64,000 nt of DNA from Rhizobium altiplani (GTDB lineage: Bacteria > Pseudomonadota > Alphaproteobacteria > Rhizobiales > Rhizobiaceae). The stretch spans positions 62,001 to 126,000 of the forward strand of contig NZ_LNCD01000106.1 in assembly GCF_001542405.1 (NCBI RefSeq), given 5' to 3'. The translations under genes and the position numbers were made by a program. This document shows, one piece after another, positions 18,079 to 27,025 of the stretch. Every line of letters starts with the position of its first letter. Position 1 is the first letter of the stretch. The notes under the pieces were generated by a model, which was given only the letters and a program-made list of their open reading frames with translations, had not been told where the DNA came from and ran no database searches.

Positions 18079-18479
18079 TCGCCAGTTGGCCTGTAAGCCG
18101 GGTTCTGTATGGCCCCGGCCGAAGCCGGAACGTGGCAGCCATTCCTCTGGGACAGCGTTCGCACACTGCCTCACGCAACCCACCCGGATGACTGACCTGG
18201 AAACCAGCCGGAAGGCTTTCGCCTCCCACGTCATCCCTATTCGGTCTTGCTCCCGGTGGGGTTTACCTTGCCATCGCCGTTACCGGAGATGCGGTGGGCT
18301 CTTACCCCACCCTTTCACCCTTACCTGCCGAGGCAGGCGGTTTGCTTTCTGTGGCACTTTCCCTGAGGTCGCCCTCGCCGGACGTTATCCGGCACCGTGT
18401 TTCCGTGGAGCCCGGACTTTCCTCACCCTACCGCCTTTCGGCATTGGTAAAGCGCGGCTGCCCGGCCAACTGGCACGGC
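18079..18479 (-). ncRNA. rnpB: RNase P RNA
   Basis: Catalytic RNA of RNase P, which trims tRNA 5' ends. Read on the minus strand, the conserved P4 region GAGGAAAGTCCGGGCTCC lies at 18424-18407. The matching 3' segment ACAGAACCCGGCTTAC is at 18108-18093. P1 is formed by the paired 10-mers at 18465-18474 and 18081-18090. The length of about 400 bases and the helix order fit a bacterial type A, alphaproteobacterial RNA. Ends are approximate. Confidence 0.95.
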
Positions 18480-18572
18480 TCCCTTAGCGGAGACGCGAAG
18501 CGAATGCCACTGAAATATCTTCGAGCTCTGCGCGTACTCGCAACGGGCGCCCCTCCCCGACCGGATGCGTGC

Positions 18573-19760
18573 CTAGCGAAAGACCGGCGTCAGCTCCCTG
18601 CCGAAGTCCTCGGCGCCGAGCCAGCCTTGCGTCATGACGACCGCGCCCAGTCGGCCGAGCTCATCCGATGATTTCGCGGCAACGAAATTGCCACCGGCCA
18701 GAACCGCAATTCGTGGAGAATCCGTATAACCCATATAGGGATAGGCTGTTGCCGTGAAGGTTGCCACGCACGGCGCCGAGGTTGTTGCGCAACCCGCCAA
18801 TGCGGGCATGTGCTGCAGGGCCGTTGACACCAGCAGGTCGCGCTCCGCCAGATCACCGTCGGAGCGAAACCATGTTCCGACATCCTCAAGCGTCTCGAAT
18901 GAGCGCGTTTCCAACTCGCCGCCGAGTTTGAGATAGAACTTGCCGTCGGGATAGCGCACCGGCGGAAGGATATAGACATGGTCCTCGTCGCGGTCGCCGA
19001 AGATAATGGCAGAGGGCATTTCGGAGAAAACCGCCATTTCCCGCTCCCCAAGCTCGAAGAAGGCAACGGTGCGCGCAGCGATCCTGACATCGATGGCAGC
19101 AGGGAGAAGACCGTTGAAATTACTGAAGCCGCCGGCTGCGACCAGGACGCGCTCGGCGGTGTAGCGCTTGCCGCCGGCATGAACCTCCACGAACATACCC
19201 TCGTCGCGAACAGAGGCAACAGTCGCATCGATAACCGTCACGCCCGCCTGCTCGGCAAGCTTGGCTTGCGCCCGGACCAAAGCGCGCGGGTTGATGTGGC
19301 CCGCGCGTTTCGCTTCGAAATAACCGTTGAACGACGGGTTGAGATCGAACTGAGGAAAGCGGTCTCGCAACGCCGTCGGCGTCAGCGTTTCGACGTCGAG
19401 ACCGAGTGTTTCGCTGACCTGCAGCGCCCGTCCGAGATATCGCTCCCCCGGTTGGGCGGGTGGTCCGGCAAAAAGACAACCCGCTTCCGTGAAAAAGGAA
19501 ATGCCGCTCTTCGCTTCGATTTCGTGGTAGCGGTCGAGCGAGCGTGCCGCCAGCGTCGCCCAAACCGCATTGTCGTCGAAGGACCGCGTGATGCGGGCCT
19601 CATCGTAGTGGCTGGCAAAGACGCCATGATGGCTCTTGCGCTCAACTGGCTCACTGGGGCCGATGAGCGCAACACCTTCGATCATCCCGGAGAGATGGCG
19701 GGCCGCAGCCGCGCCCATCATTCCGCGCCCGACGATGATCACCTTGAAATCCACTGCCAT
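18573..19760 (-). CDS. FAD-dependent amine/amino-acid oxidoreductase (DAO family)
   Basis: 395-residue flavoprotein. The N-terminal dinucleotide fold has GRGMMGAAAARHL (11-23), where the first glycine triplet is GxGxxG-like. Further features are SHYDEARI near 50-57, GFSNFNGLLP in the middle and AVLAGGNFVAAKSS near the C-terminus, as in sarcosine-oxidase and N-methyl-tryptophan-oxidase relatives. Substrate is unknown; secondary amines or D-amino acids are the usual ones. It appears monocistronic and lies about 95 bases from the RNase P RNA gene on the same strand. Confidence 0.85.
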   Translation of the reverse strand: MAVDFKVIIVGRGMMGAAAARHLSGMIEGVALIGPSEPVERKSHHGVFASHYDEARITRSFDDNAVWATLAARSLDRYHEIEAKSGISFFTEAGCLFAGPPAQPGERYLGRALQVSETLGLDVETLTPTALRDRFPQFDLNPSFNGYFEAKRAGHINPRALVRAQAKLAEQAGVTVIDATVASVRDEGMFVEVHAGGKRYTAERVLVAAGGFSNFNGLLPAAIDVRIAARTVAFFELGEREMAVFSEMPSAIIFGDRDEDHVYILPPVRYPDGKFYLKLGGELETRSFETLEDVGTWFRSDGDLAERDLLVSTALQHMPALAGCATTSAPCVATFTATAYPYMGYTDSPRIAVLAGGNFVAAKSSDELGRLGAVVMTQGWLGAEDFGRELTPVFR

Positions 19761-19860
19761 GTATCACCTCATTTCGGAGGCCAGATAACACAGGCACGAT
19801 GTTGAATCATATTCTTAAGTGCCCGCTCGAAGTAATTATCAGACAGGCAGTTTCAGGTGA

Positions 19861-20379
19861 TCAGTCAAGCATCGCCAGGACCTTACCGCAATAGGCCTTG
19901 GAGACCGGGTTCATGCGGGTTGCGCCATGGCCGGCATTGTACTTCAAGATCGTGTCGCAGGTCTCACCACCGCCGAGTTCATGTGCTGCGGCCAGGTATT
20001 TCATGCCGAACCTGATGTTGGTCTCCGGATCGAACAACCCCTTGCTCGTCCCCGAGTAACCCATCATCCTTGCTGTCGCCGGCTTGATCTGCATGAGACC
20101 GATTTCACCGGCACTACCGCGTGCATTCGGATTGAAATTGCTCTCGACGCGAACGACGGCCTGAGCGAGCTCGGCAGGAACGTTATATTGCTTTGCGTAC
20201 TTGATAATGAGAGCCGAATATTTGTTGGCCGTGAAGTCCGGCATTGCATAGCCGCTAGTCCGATCAACAGTCTTCAAAGGAACCGTCTGTGCCCTTGCGC
20301 CCCATTCACCCGCGAAAGCGCAATTCATGCCCATCAACAGTGCACTTGCGCACACTGTAGCAGAAATAATCCTATTCAT
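19861..20379 (-). CDS. Periplasmic SLT-type lytic transglycosylase
   Basis: 172 residues with a cleavable signal peptide (MNRIISATVCASALLMGM..AFA). A single SLT (goose-lysozyme-like) domain cleaves the MurNAc-GlcNAc bond with 1,6-anhydro product. The catalytic glutamate is E79 in VRVESNFNPNA. GLMQI (94-98), a YNAGH motif and NIRFGMKYL are the usual SLT motifs. It is a minimal protein with no accessory binding domain. Upstream DNA (20380-20640) is AT-rich and likely carries its promoter. Confidence 0.9.
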   Translation of the reverse strand: MNRIISATVCASALLMGMNCAFAGEWGARAQTVPLKTVDRTSGYAMPDFTANKYSALIIKYAKQYNVPAELAQAVVRVESNFNPNARGSAGEIGLMQIKPATARMMGYSGTSKGLFDPETNIRFGMKYLAAAHELGGGETCDTILKYNAGHGATRMNPVSKAYCGKVLAMLD

Positions 20380-20640
20380 TCAGTCTAATTACTCCGACCC
20401 AAAGAATTTCCGGACCGCATTTTAAATAACGATCCAGTTTTATGCGGCAGATATTTATTAGAGATACTGCAGCAATTCTTTTTGTTTCAATTGACGACCG
20501 CTAAGAACCCCAAACAACACAAGCGGCGCCGTTCGACGTTTGGCGTTAGACCATCGCAATGAGGAGATAATAGGGAAATGATGTGGCGAGCCGACGAACT
20601 CTCAAAATCCCGGTAAATCGGCGCGACTCAAAAGTACTAC

Positions 20641-21405
20641 TTATGCGGAGTAGCGCGGAAGCGACGCCAGCAGACGGTGCAGGGTGTCTATCGTCGAGAA
20701 ATCCGCAATTCCGTCGATTCGGGCCGGCCGAAAATGGCGCTGGAAGGCCTCGACCTCGCCTGCCATCTTGTCGGAGAATTCGCCAGTGATCTCAGTCGCA
20801 TAGCCGTAGAGCGACAGCATCGACTGCAGGGCTTCGACCGGCTGGCCGCGGTCGCCGCGTTGGAAAAATCTTCCACCGGAGATCGGTGCGGGCTCGACCC
20901 AGTGGCCGATACCGCCCCTGAAGAGGTCCGCCCAGGGAAATTTTTCCCCCGGATCGACCTTCCGAATCGGTGCAACGTCCGAATGTCCAAGCACCCTTTC
21001 AGGGGCAATTGACCAACGTTGGCCGCAATCGCGACACAATTCGATGACGGCTTGAATTTGTTCTTGGGGATACTCTGGAAGGCCGCCGGGATGACCGGCA
21101 TTGGCGATCTCGATCCCGATTGACAACGAGTTGATATCGGTCTCGCCCTGCCAGTAACTTTTGCCAGCATGCCAGGCACGGCGCTCCTCGGGCACGAGTT
21201 GCAGAACCTCGCCGTCTTCCTGGACAAAGTAGTGGCTGGAGACCTGGCTTTCGTCGCGACAGAGCCACTCCAGCGCTCCGTCGGGCGTTGGCATGCCTGT
21301 ATAGTGAAGAAGGATCATGTCTGGCTTGCGCCCACCCGCACGCTCGCCGTGATTGGGCGAAGGGCGAACAATTGCCTTCCGGTAGTCGGCCTCGAACGAG
21401 GTCAT
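20641..21405 (-). CDS. N-acetylmuramoyl-L-alanine amidase (AmiD type) with PG-binding domain
   Basis: 254 residues. The amidase_2 domain (about 25-160) cleaves the bond between MurNAc and the stem peptide, or works on recycled muropeptides. The zinc ligands are visible as LLHYTGM (H34), LGHSDVAP (H141) and DPGEKFPW (D151), with AWHAG at 78-82. A peptidoglycan-binding_1 domain follows at about 180-245. No signal peptide is obvious, so it may act in the cytoplasm on recycled fragments or be exported another way. The ATG overlaps the djlA-like stop by 4 bases (ATGA). Confidence 0.9.
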   Translation of the reverse strand: MTSFEADYRKAIVRPSPNHGERAGGRKPDMILLHYTGMPTPDGALEWLCRDESQVSSHYFVQEDGEVLQLVPEERRAWHAGKSYWQGETDINSLSIGIEIANAGHPGGLPEYPQEQIQAVIELCRDCGQRWSIAPERVLGHSDVAPIRKVDPGEKFPWADLFRGGIGHWVEPAPISGGRFFQRGDRGQPVEALQSMLSLYGYATEITGEFSDKMAGEVEAFQRHFRPARIDGIADFSTIDTLHRLLASLPRYSA

Positions 21406-22109
21406 GCTGCGCGGCGTTCCTTCTCGATCGCCTCGTAGGCGGCATTCAGCGCCGCCATGCGCTCATTGGCAATGGCATGGAACTCGGCCGGCACACCACG
21501 GGAAATCAGCCGATCCGGATGATGTTCGCTGACAAGACCATGGTAACGGCGACGGATCGTTGTGAAATCATCGGAGGGAGAAACACCGAGCACCTTATAG
21601 GGATCACGTCCCACGGAGACATGGCGCGCGGCGATCCTTTCGAAATGCTCGTCATTCATATGGAAGATCTGGCCGACGTGCCGCAGGAACGCCAATTCCT
21701 TCTCATGAATGAGCCCGTCAGCCTTGGCGATATGAAAGAGACCATCCAGCACCTCTTCCAGCACGGGGCAATTGGCGGCACATGTCACGCACAGGGACGA
21801 CAAGCGCTCCGCATAGGCCTCATAGCCGGCCACGTCCTGGCGCGCCAGATTATAAAGACGTGCGACGTTCTTCGCCTGCTCGGGCGGGAATTCGAAGATC
21901 TCGCGGAAGGCGTCAACCTCCTTCTCACTGACGATCCCGTCCGCCTTGGCCATTTTTGCCGACAGAGCGATGATCGCGACCGAGAAAGCCACCTTGCGGC
22001 GGGTCTCCGGATCGCCTTCGAAAACTGTCCGGATAGCCTCGACCACCGCCGAAAGGACGTTGCCCGCGGTGTTGCCAATGGCATTCAGCAGTTTTTCCCA
22101 GAAGGACAT
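21402..22109 (-). CDS. DjlA-like TerB/DnaJ co-chaperone
   Basis: 235 residues from ATG 22109 (MSFWEKLLNAIG), behind GAGAGA. A TerB-like helical domain covers about 35-150 and contains the acidic AKADGIVSEKEVDAF and AKADGLIHEKELAF repeats. A C-terminal J domain includes YKVLGVSPSDD and the HPD tripeptide in VSEHHPDRL, so it can stimulate a DnaK-type chaperone. Unlike enteric DjlA it has no clear N-terminal membrane segment. The open frame extends upstream to about 22343 but lacks a plausible start there. It forms a two-gene unit with the downstream amidase. Confidence 0.88.
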   Translation of the reverse strand: MSFWEKLLNAIGNTAGNVLSAVVEAIRTVFEGDPETRRKVAFSVAIIALSAKMAKADGIVSEKEVDAFREIFEFPPEQAKNVARLYNLARQDVAGYEAYAERLSSLCVTCAANCPVLEEVLDGLFHIAKADGLIHEKELAFLRHVGQIFHMNDEHFERIAARHVSVGRDPYKVLGVSPSDDFTTIRRRYHGLVSEHHPDRLISRGVPAEFHAIANERMAALNAAYEAIEKERRAA

Positions 22110-22520
22110 AAGAGTCTCTCGCAGTGCAAATAAGGTTAGACACCTTGACCAAATAAAGCCTGCGTTTGCAAGGCGACGATTGGTCATAGGAGCGAATACT
22201 GCTTTCACAATTCGGTAATTGTCGCTCCGGCATCCAAGCATACGCCGCATTCGCACGGCGTCATATGACACCAAGGGATAGGCTGTTAACGCATCAGGGA
22301 GCAGCCGTTGCACAGTCGGCTCCACGCGCTCGGGAATTTCCACAAGCCATCTGAACAGCTATCCGTAGCTTGAAACGATTATATCCGCGCTTCCGTCTAC
22401 CTTCGCCGTCAGGGGCGCGATTTTCACAATAACAACACTTTACATGGCCCTTTCCCTGCCGCATCCATGCGTTAGGTAAGCAGACGCGCTTGCACGGATA
22501 CGAGACACAATGGAGGGATC
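22110..22520. other. Intergenic region between djlA-like and pfp genes
   Basis: About 410 bases between divergent genes. I see no convincing coding sequence or RNA, only the presumed promoters and the pfp Shine-Dalgarno (GGAGGG). The minus-strand open frame here is an upstream extension of the djlA-like gene and is not judged real. Confidence 0.45.
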
Positions 22521-23732
22521 ATGGCCAAACAGAAAGTTGCATTGCTCACGGCCGGAGGCCTGGCGCCCTGTCTCTCCTCCGCAGTCGGCGGATTGATCGA
22601 ACGCTACAGCGACGTTGCGCCCGACATCGAGCTCGTCGCCTATCGTTCCGGTTACCAGGGCGTACTCCTCGGCGACAGCATCAAGATCACGGCAGACATG
22701 CGACAGAAGGCGCCGCTTCTGCATCGCTACGGCGGGTCGCCGATCGGCAACAGCCGCGTCAAGCTCACCAATGCAGCCGATTGCGTGAAGCGCGGTCTCG
22801 TCAAGGAAGGCGAAAACCCGCTGCGTGTGGCGGCAGAGCGGCTTGCCAACGATGGCGTCACCATTCTTCACACGATCGGCGGCGACGACACGAACACCAC
22901 CGCTGCCGATCTTGCGGCATATCTGGCGGCCAACGGCTACAATCTAACGGTCGTCGGACTGCCGAAGACCGTCGACAACGACGTCGTCCCGATCCGCCAG
23001 TCGCTTGGCGCGTGGACGGCCGCCGAGGTCGGCGCCCACTTCTTCGACAACGTCAGCAACGAGCAGACCGCGGCACCGCGCACCCTGATCATCCACGAAG
23101 TCATGGGGCGTCACTGCGGCTGGCTGACCGCAGCAACGGCCCGGGCCTATCTGCAGCGGACGAAGAACTATGAATATGTCGATGGGCTGATGACGAACGC
23201 CAGGATGAAAAGCATCGACGCCGTCTACCTGCCCGAACTGGCATTCGATCTCGATGCGGAAGCAGCCCGGTTGAAGGAAGTCATGGACCGCACCGGCCAT
23301 GCGACCGTGTTCGTTTCGGAAGGCGCCTGCCTTGACGCTATTGTCGCCGAGCGCGAGGCGGCGGGCGAGACCATCAAGCGCGACGCCTTCGGCCACGTGA
23401 AGATCGACACGATCAATGTCGGCGGCTGGTTCCAGAAACAGTTTGCAGGCCTCATCGATGCCGAGCGGTCGCTCGTGCAGAAGTCGGGTTACTTTGCACG
23501 TTCGGCCCCCGCAAACGGCGATGACCTTCGTCTGATTCAGAGCATGACCGACCTTGCCGTCGAAAGCGCCCTGAACAAGGTCTCCGGAGTCACCGGTCAC
23601 GATGAAGCGGAGAACGGCAAGCTTCGGACGATCGAGTTCCCGCGCATCAAGGGCGGCAAGGCCTTCGACACCTCCACCAAGTGGTTCGGCGAAGTCATGG
23701 ACACGATCGGGCAGAAATACAGTGCGGCATGA
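22521..23732 (+). CDS. pfp: Pyrophosphate-dependent 6-phosphofructokinase
   Basis: Phosphorylates fructose 6-phosphate with PPi in a reversible reaction. 403 residues. The PPi-type active site shows GGDDTN at 120-125, where ATP enzymes have GGDGS. PKTVDND is at 148-154 and the substrate motif HEVMGRHCG in the middle. Starts at ATG 22521 behind GGAGGG. A LysE-family gene follows 57 bases downstream but is not clearly linked in function. Confidence 0.93.
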   Translation: MAKQKVALLTAGGLAPCLSSAVGGLIERYSDVAPDIELVAYRSGYQGVLLGDSIKITADMRQKAPLLHRYGGSPIGNSRVKLTNAADCVKRGLVKEGENPLRVAAERLANDGVTILHTIGGDDTNTTAADLAAYLAANGYNLTVVGLPKTVDNDVVPIRQSLGAWTAAEVGAHFFDNVSNEQTAAPRTLIIHEVMGRHCGWLTAATARAYLQRTKNYEYVDGLMTNARMKSIDAVYLPELAFDLDAEAARLKEVMDRTGHATVFVSEGACLDAIVAEREAAGETIKRDAFGHVKIDTINVGGWFQKQFAGLIDAERSLVQKSGYFARSAPANGDDLRLIQSMTDLAVESALNKVSGVTGHDEAENGKLRTIEFPRIKGGKAFDTSTKWFGEVMDTIGQKYSAA

Positions 23733-23789
23733 TTGACTGAGGGTTAATATGGTGTCTTTGCTTTCCCTTAGGGAATAGGAGGAGATTCC

Positions 23790-24425
23790 ATGTCGCTCGA
23801 AGCCTGGTTCGCTTTTGCCGCTGCGTCTGCAATCATGCTGGCGATACCGGGGCCGACGATCCTTCTCGTTGTTTCCTATGCGCTCGGCCATGGACGCAAG
23901 ACGGCGCTCGCGACAGTAACCGGCGTTGCGCTCGGCGACTTTACCGCGATGACTGCATCCCTTTTCGGACTGGGGGCCGTGCTTGCGGCCTCCGCGACCC
24001 TATTCACAGTGCTGAAATGGATCGGCGGCGCGTACCTGATCTGGCTCGGGATCAAGCTTTGGCGTGCACCCGTGATGTCCGAACCGATGGCGGACAATGA
24101 CAACCTGCCCGAAAAGAAATCGATCAGGGTTTTCCTGCACGCCTATGTCGTCACGGCGCTCAATCCGAAGAGCATTGTGTTCTTCGTCGCCTTCGTTCCG
24201 CAGTTCCTGAATCCCGCTCTGCCGTTCTTCGGCCAGATGCTCATCATGGAAGCCACGTTCCTGGTCCTCGCAACCATCAATGCCTCGACCTATGCACTGG
24301 CAGCAAACGCGGCGCGCGGGCTTATCCGCAAGGCAAGCATCCAGCGTGCGGTTAACCGCACCGGCGGCACTCTGCTCATTGCCGCAGGCGCCGTAACAGC
24401 CGGTTATAGGCGGATAGCCGCGTAA
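23790..24425 (+). CDS. LysE/RhtB-family amino-acid exporter
   Basis: 211-residue inner-membrane protein with about six hydrophobic segments. The N-terminus MSLEAWFAFAAASAIMLAIP and GPTILLVVSYALGHGRK match the LysE/RhtB signature, and ALNPKSIVFFVAFVPQF the second conserved region. It probably exports an amino acid or homoserine lactone; the substrate cannot be read from sequence. A strong AGGAGGAG lies before the ATG at 23790. Confidence 0.88.
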   Translation: MSLEAWFAFAAASAIMLAIPGPTILLVVSYALGHGRKTALATVTGVALGDFTAMTASLFGLGAVLAASATLFTVLKWIGGAYLIWLGIKLWRAPVMSEPMADNDNLPEKKSIRVFLHAYVVTALNPKSIVFFVAFVPQFLNPALPFFGQMLIMEATFLVLATINASTYALAANAARGLIRKASIQRAVNRTGGTLLIAAGAVTAGYRRIAA

Positions 24426-24538
24426 ATATTTCCAGCGGGTTGCAGCAACGCAACGAATACGTTAATTGCGGATTCCAGGCTTAAGGTTTTTGGTAACTTC
24501 TAACGCTGCCGGGGCGGCGCGTTCACGAAAGTGAGAGT

Positions 24539-25474
24539 ATGGTAGCGATCGGTTTTTCCGGCCTGAAACGCAGTCTCATCGTTTCGACGATGCTCTGCGG
24601 CGTCATTGTCGGATGCACGAGCGTCGAATACACGTCGGTGGAAGAACTGACCGCAGTCCAGACCGTTGTTCCGACACCAAAGCCCGGCGAAGACGCCACG
24701 CTTGCAGCCGTGCCGGCCGGCGACGGAGCGGCGCAGACGGCGATGATCACTACCGCCGACCAGGCGACAACGGCCCTCGCGGCACCCGCGATGCCGGCAA
24801 CCGATCCTTCTCAGTTGAGCGGTCAGGCCGGGGCGACGACGGCAACGGGTTACGCGCAGATTCCGCTCACGCCTGAAATGACCGCGATTCAGTCCGTTGT
24901 ACCGATCCCGCGCCCGGGCACCCCTTTTCCGTCGACACAGCTCGCCTTTGCCGCAACGCCTCAGGCTGGAAGCGGCGCGATTGCAGCTCTTTCCGCTATC
25001 GATACGACGCCGCACCCAATGATGGATTACGGTTTCGACACCTCAGGTCCGTCGGATCCACCGGCCGCACCGCCGATGTTCAGCGACAGCGACGACGATG
25101 GCGCGCCGACGGTTGAGAAAAGCGCGATCACCAAGATCATCGACAAATATTCGAAGCTCTACCAGGTGCCCGCCTCGCTGCTTCACCGCGTCGTGCATCG
25201 CGAGAGCCGCTACAATTCCAAGGCCTATAACAAGCGCGGCTATTTCGGGCTGATGCAGATCAAATACAACACGGCCAAGTCCATGGGCTACGAAGGTGAG
25301 CCCGCTGGCCTCTTTGACGCCGAGACCAACATCAAATACGCCGCCAAGTATCTTCGCGGCGCTTGGCTCGTCTCTGACAGCAGCGAAGACGATGCTGTCC
25401 GCCTCTATGCCCGCGGCTATTACTACGAAGCCAAGCGCAAGGGCATGGACGACGTCGCCCAGGGCAACTACTGA
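24539..25474 (+). CDS. Lipoprotein SLT-type lytic transglycosylase
   Basis: 311 residues. The signal segment ends in GVIVGC (lipobox Cys26), so the protein is probably a lipoprotein. A long Ala/Pro/Thr-rich linker follows (about 30-195). It contains a duplicated sequence, LTAVQTVVPTPKPG (37-50) and MTAIQSVVPIPRPG (114-127). The SLT domain (about 200-311) has the catalytic glutamate in VVHRESRYNSKA, GLMQIKYNTA, and NIKYAAKYL. It ends tail-to-tail with the next gene, overlapping it by 7 bases. Confidence 0.87.
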   Translation: MVAIGFSGLKRSLIVSTMLCGVIVGCTSVEYTSVEELTAVQTVVPTPKPGEDATLAAVPAGDGAAQTAMITTADQATTALAAPAMPATDPSQLSGQAGATTATGYAQIPLTPEMTAIQSVVPIPRPGTPFPSTQLAFAATPQAGSGAIAALSAIDTTPHPMMDYGFDTSGPSDPPAAPPMFSDSDDDGAPTVEKSAITKIIDKYSKLYQVPASLLHRVVHRESRYNSKAYNKRGYFGLMQIKYNTAKSMGYEGEPAGLFDAETNIKYAAKYLRGAWLVSDSSEDDAVRLYARGYYYEAKRKGMDDVAQGNY

Positions 25475-26853
25475 TCACTGCCGGGCAGCGCGGCTAGGAT
25501 CTCTTTCACCAGCATCTGCGGCTTGTAGCGAAGCCAGCTTGGCGTCAGCCCGAGTCTGACGACGACAAGCTTCGCGGATGGCACGATCGCAATGCTCTGC
25601 CCATCGTGCCCCTCCATCCAGAACGTATCTTCGGGAAGACCGGCGACAGCGCTGCTGTCGCCGCCCGGCGCGGCGAGCCAGGCCTGCGCCCGGGTGTATT
25701 TGCCGCCCGAGGCCACGGTCGGCGTCCTCATCGCTGCCATGAACCGTTCCGGCAACAGCCTCTGGCCGTTCCAGACGCCGTCCTGAAGAAGGAACTGGCC
25801 GAAACGCGCCCAATCCCGCGCTGTGGCGTAAAGATAGGAACTGCCGGCGAAGGTGCCCCGTGCGTCGACCTCCAAGACAGCACTCGACATGCCGATCGGG
25901 TCGAACAGCGCCGTCTTGGGATAGGCAAGCGCCGCCTGCATGTTGCCAATCCTGTTCATCCATATCTTTGAGATCAGCACCGACGAACCGCTTGAATAGC
26001 TGAAACGCTGGCCCGGGCTTGCCTCCAATGGCAGACTTGCTGGCAGCGCCGTCATATCCGCATCGAGATAGAGCATCCGTGTGACATCGGCGACCGTGCC
26101 GTAGCTCTCGTTGAACACCAGGCCGCTCTCCATGCCGAGCAGATCACTCAGCTTGATCGCCGAATGATCGCCCCCCTTCCACTGCGGCAGGAGGCCAGCC
26201 TCATCGAACGCGATTTTGTTGTCGAGCATCAGCCGCCCGACGATGGCTGCATTCACGGTCTTCGTCATCGACCAGCCTGTGAGCGGCATCATCGGACCGA
26301 ATCCATCACCATAGCGCTCCGCGATGATGCGGCCGTTGCGAACCACGACAACCGCGCGCATTGCAGGTCCGATCAGCTCGGCATCCGAAAGCAGTGCATC
26401 GACACGGCTGTCATTGGCCTTCGCGACGGCATTTCCCTCCGGCCATGGGGCCTCATTTTGTGGCTCCGGAGTCACCGGAACCGCGGGCACGGCGCGCGCC
26501 GCGGCCTCGAAGTCACCATCCGGCACGCTGCTGCAGCCGAGTGCGCCGCGATAGATCGCATGGCCCGGCGCGAAGAGCCCGAGGATACGAGCGGTAACCC
26601 GCTTGTCCTGCCTGTCGACAGTGACGCGTACCAGTCGTAGCAACGGATTTCCCGGCGCCTGAACGTCCTCGTAAAGCACCTGTTCGGGGTCACGCCCCGC
26701 GAGGAATACGTTCGAGCAAACGATCTTGGCCGCGTAACCATCACCGACTCGCAGCAATTCAGGTGGCCGCGCATAAAGCCAAGCCGCGCTCATAGCGACG
26801 ATCGCGACAAGCAAAAGAGCGAGTGGCTTCACGACACGCAGCACAAATCGCAT
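25468..26853 (-). CDS. Serine hydrolase, class C beta-lactamase / 6-aminohexanoate-dimer hydrolase type
   Basis: 461 residues. An N-terminal membrane or signal segment (about 8-27) precedes a domain of roughly 120 residues and then the beta-lactamase fold. The nucleophile motif SMTK is at 195-198 in GWSMTKTV, and FSYSSGSS holds the tyrosine motif. Physiological substrate unknown: penicillin-binding, esterase and amide hydrolase activities occur in the family. Starts at ATG 26853 with AGGAGG upstream. Its 3' end overlaps the convergent SLT gene. Confidence 0.85.
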   Translation of the reverse strand: MRFVLRVVKPLALLLVAIVAMSAAWLYARPPELLRVGDGYAAKIVCSNVFLAGRDPEQVLYEDVQAPGNPLLRLVRVTVDRQDKRVTARILGLFAPGHAIYRGALGCSSVPDGDFEAAARAVPAVPVTPEPQNEAPWPEGNAVAKANDSRVDALLSDAELIGPAMRAVVVVRNGRIIAERYGDGFGPMMPLTGWSMTKTVNAAIVGRLMLDNKIAFDEAGLLPQWKGGDHSAIKLSDLLGMESGLVFNESYGTVADVTRMLYLDADMTALPASLPLEASPGQRFSYSSGSSVLISKIWMNRIGNMQAALAYPKTALFDPIGMSSAVLEVDARGTFAGSSYLYATARDWARFGQFLLQDGVWNGQRLLPERFMAAMRTPTVASGGKYTRAQAWLAAPGGDSSAVAGLPEDTFWMEGHDGQSIAIVPSAKLVVVRLGLTPSWLRYKPQMLVKEILAALPGSDQ

Positions 26854-26961
26854 ATGCGATCCTCCTTGCCCACAAGAGAAGCAGGAAAGCCGGCAGCGCG
26901 AAAGCCCCCAATGCCCGGATGTTTTTCCATTTCCACCGACGGAAGCACGCGCCCACAGCTT

Positions 26962-26979
26962 GCGTCATCAAACTGTAGT
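26962..26979 (+). promoter_or_regulatory. Pho-box-like direct repeat upstream of btaA
   Basis: GCGTCAT-CAAA-CTGTAGT fits two 7-bp PhoB half-sites separated by four bases (consensus CTGTCAT-N4-CTGTCAT). Each half matches five of seven positions. It ends 47 bases before the btaA start, leaving room for a -10 near 26987-26993. Betaine lipid synthesis is PhoB-controlled in Sinorhizobium (established knowledge). Confidence 0.65.
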
Positions 26980-27025
26980 GACGGCGCGCTAAACGCCCTG
27001 AACGCTAAAAGGGTGAAAGACTCAT

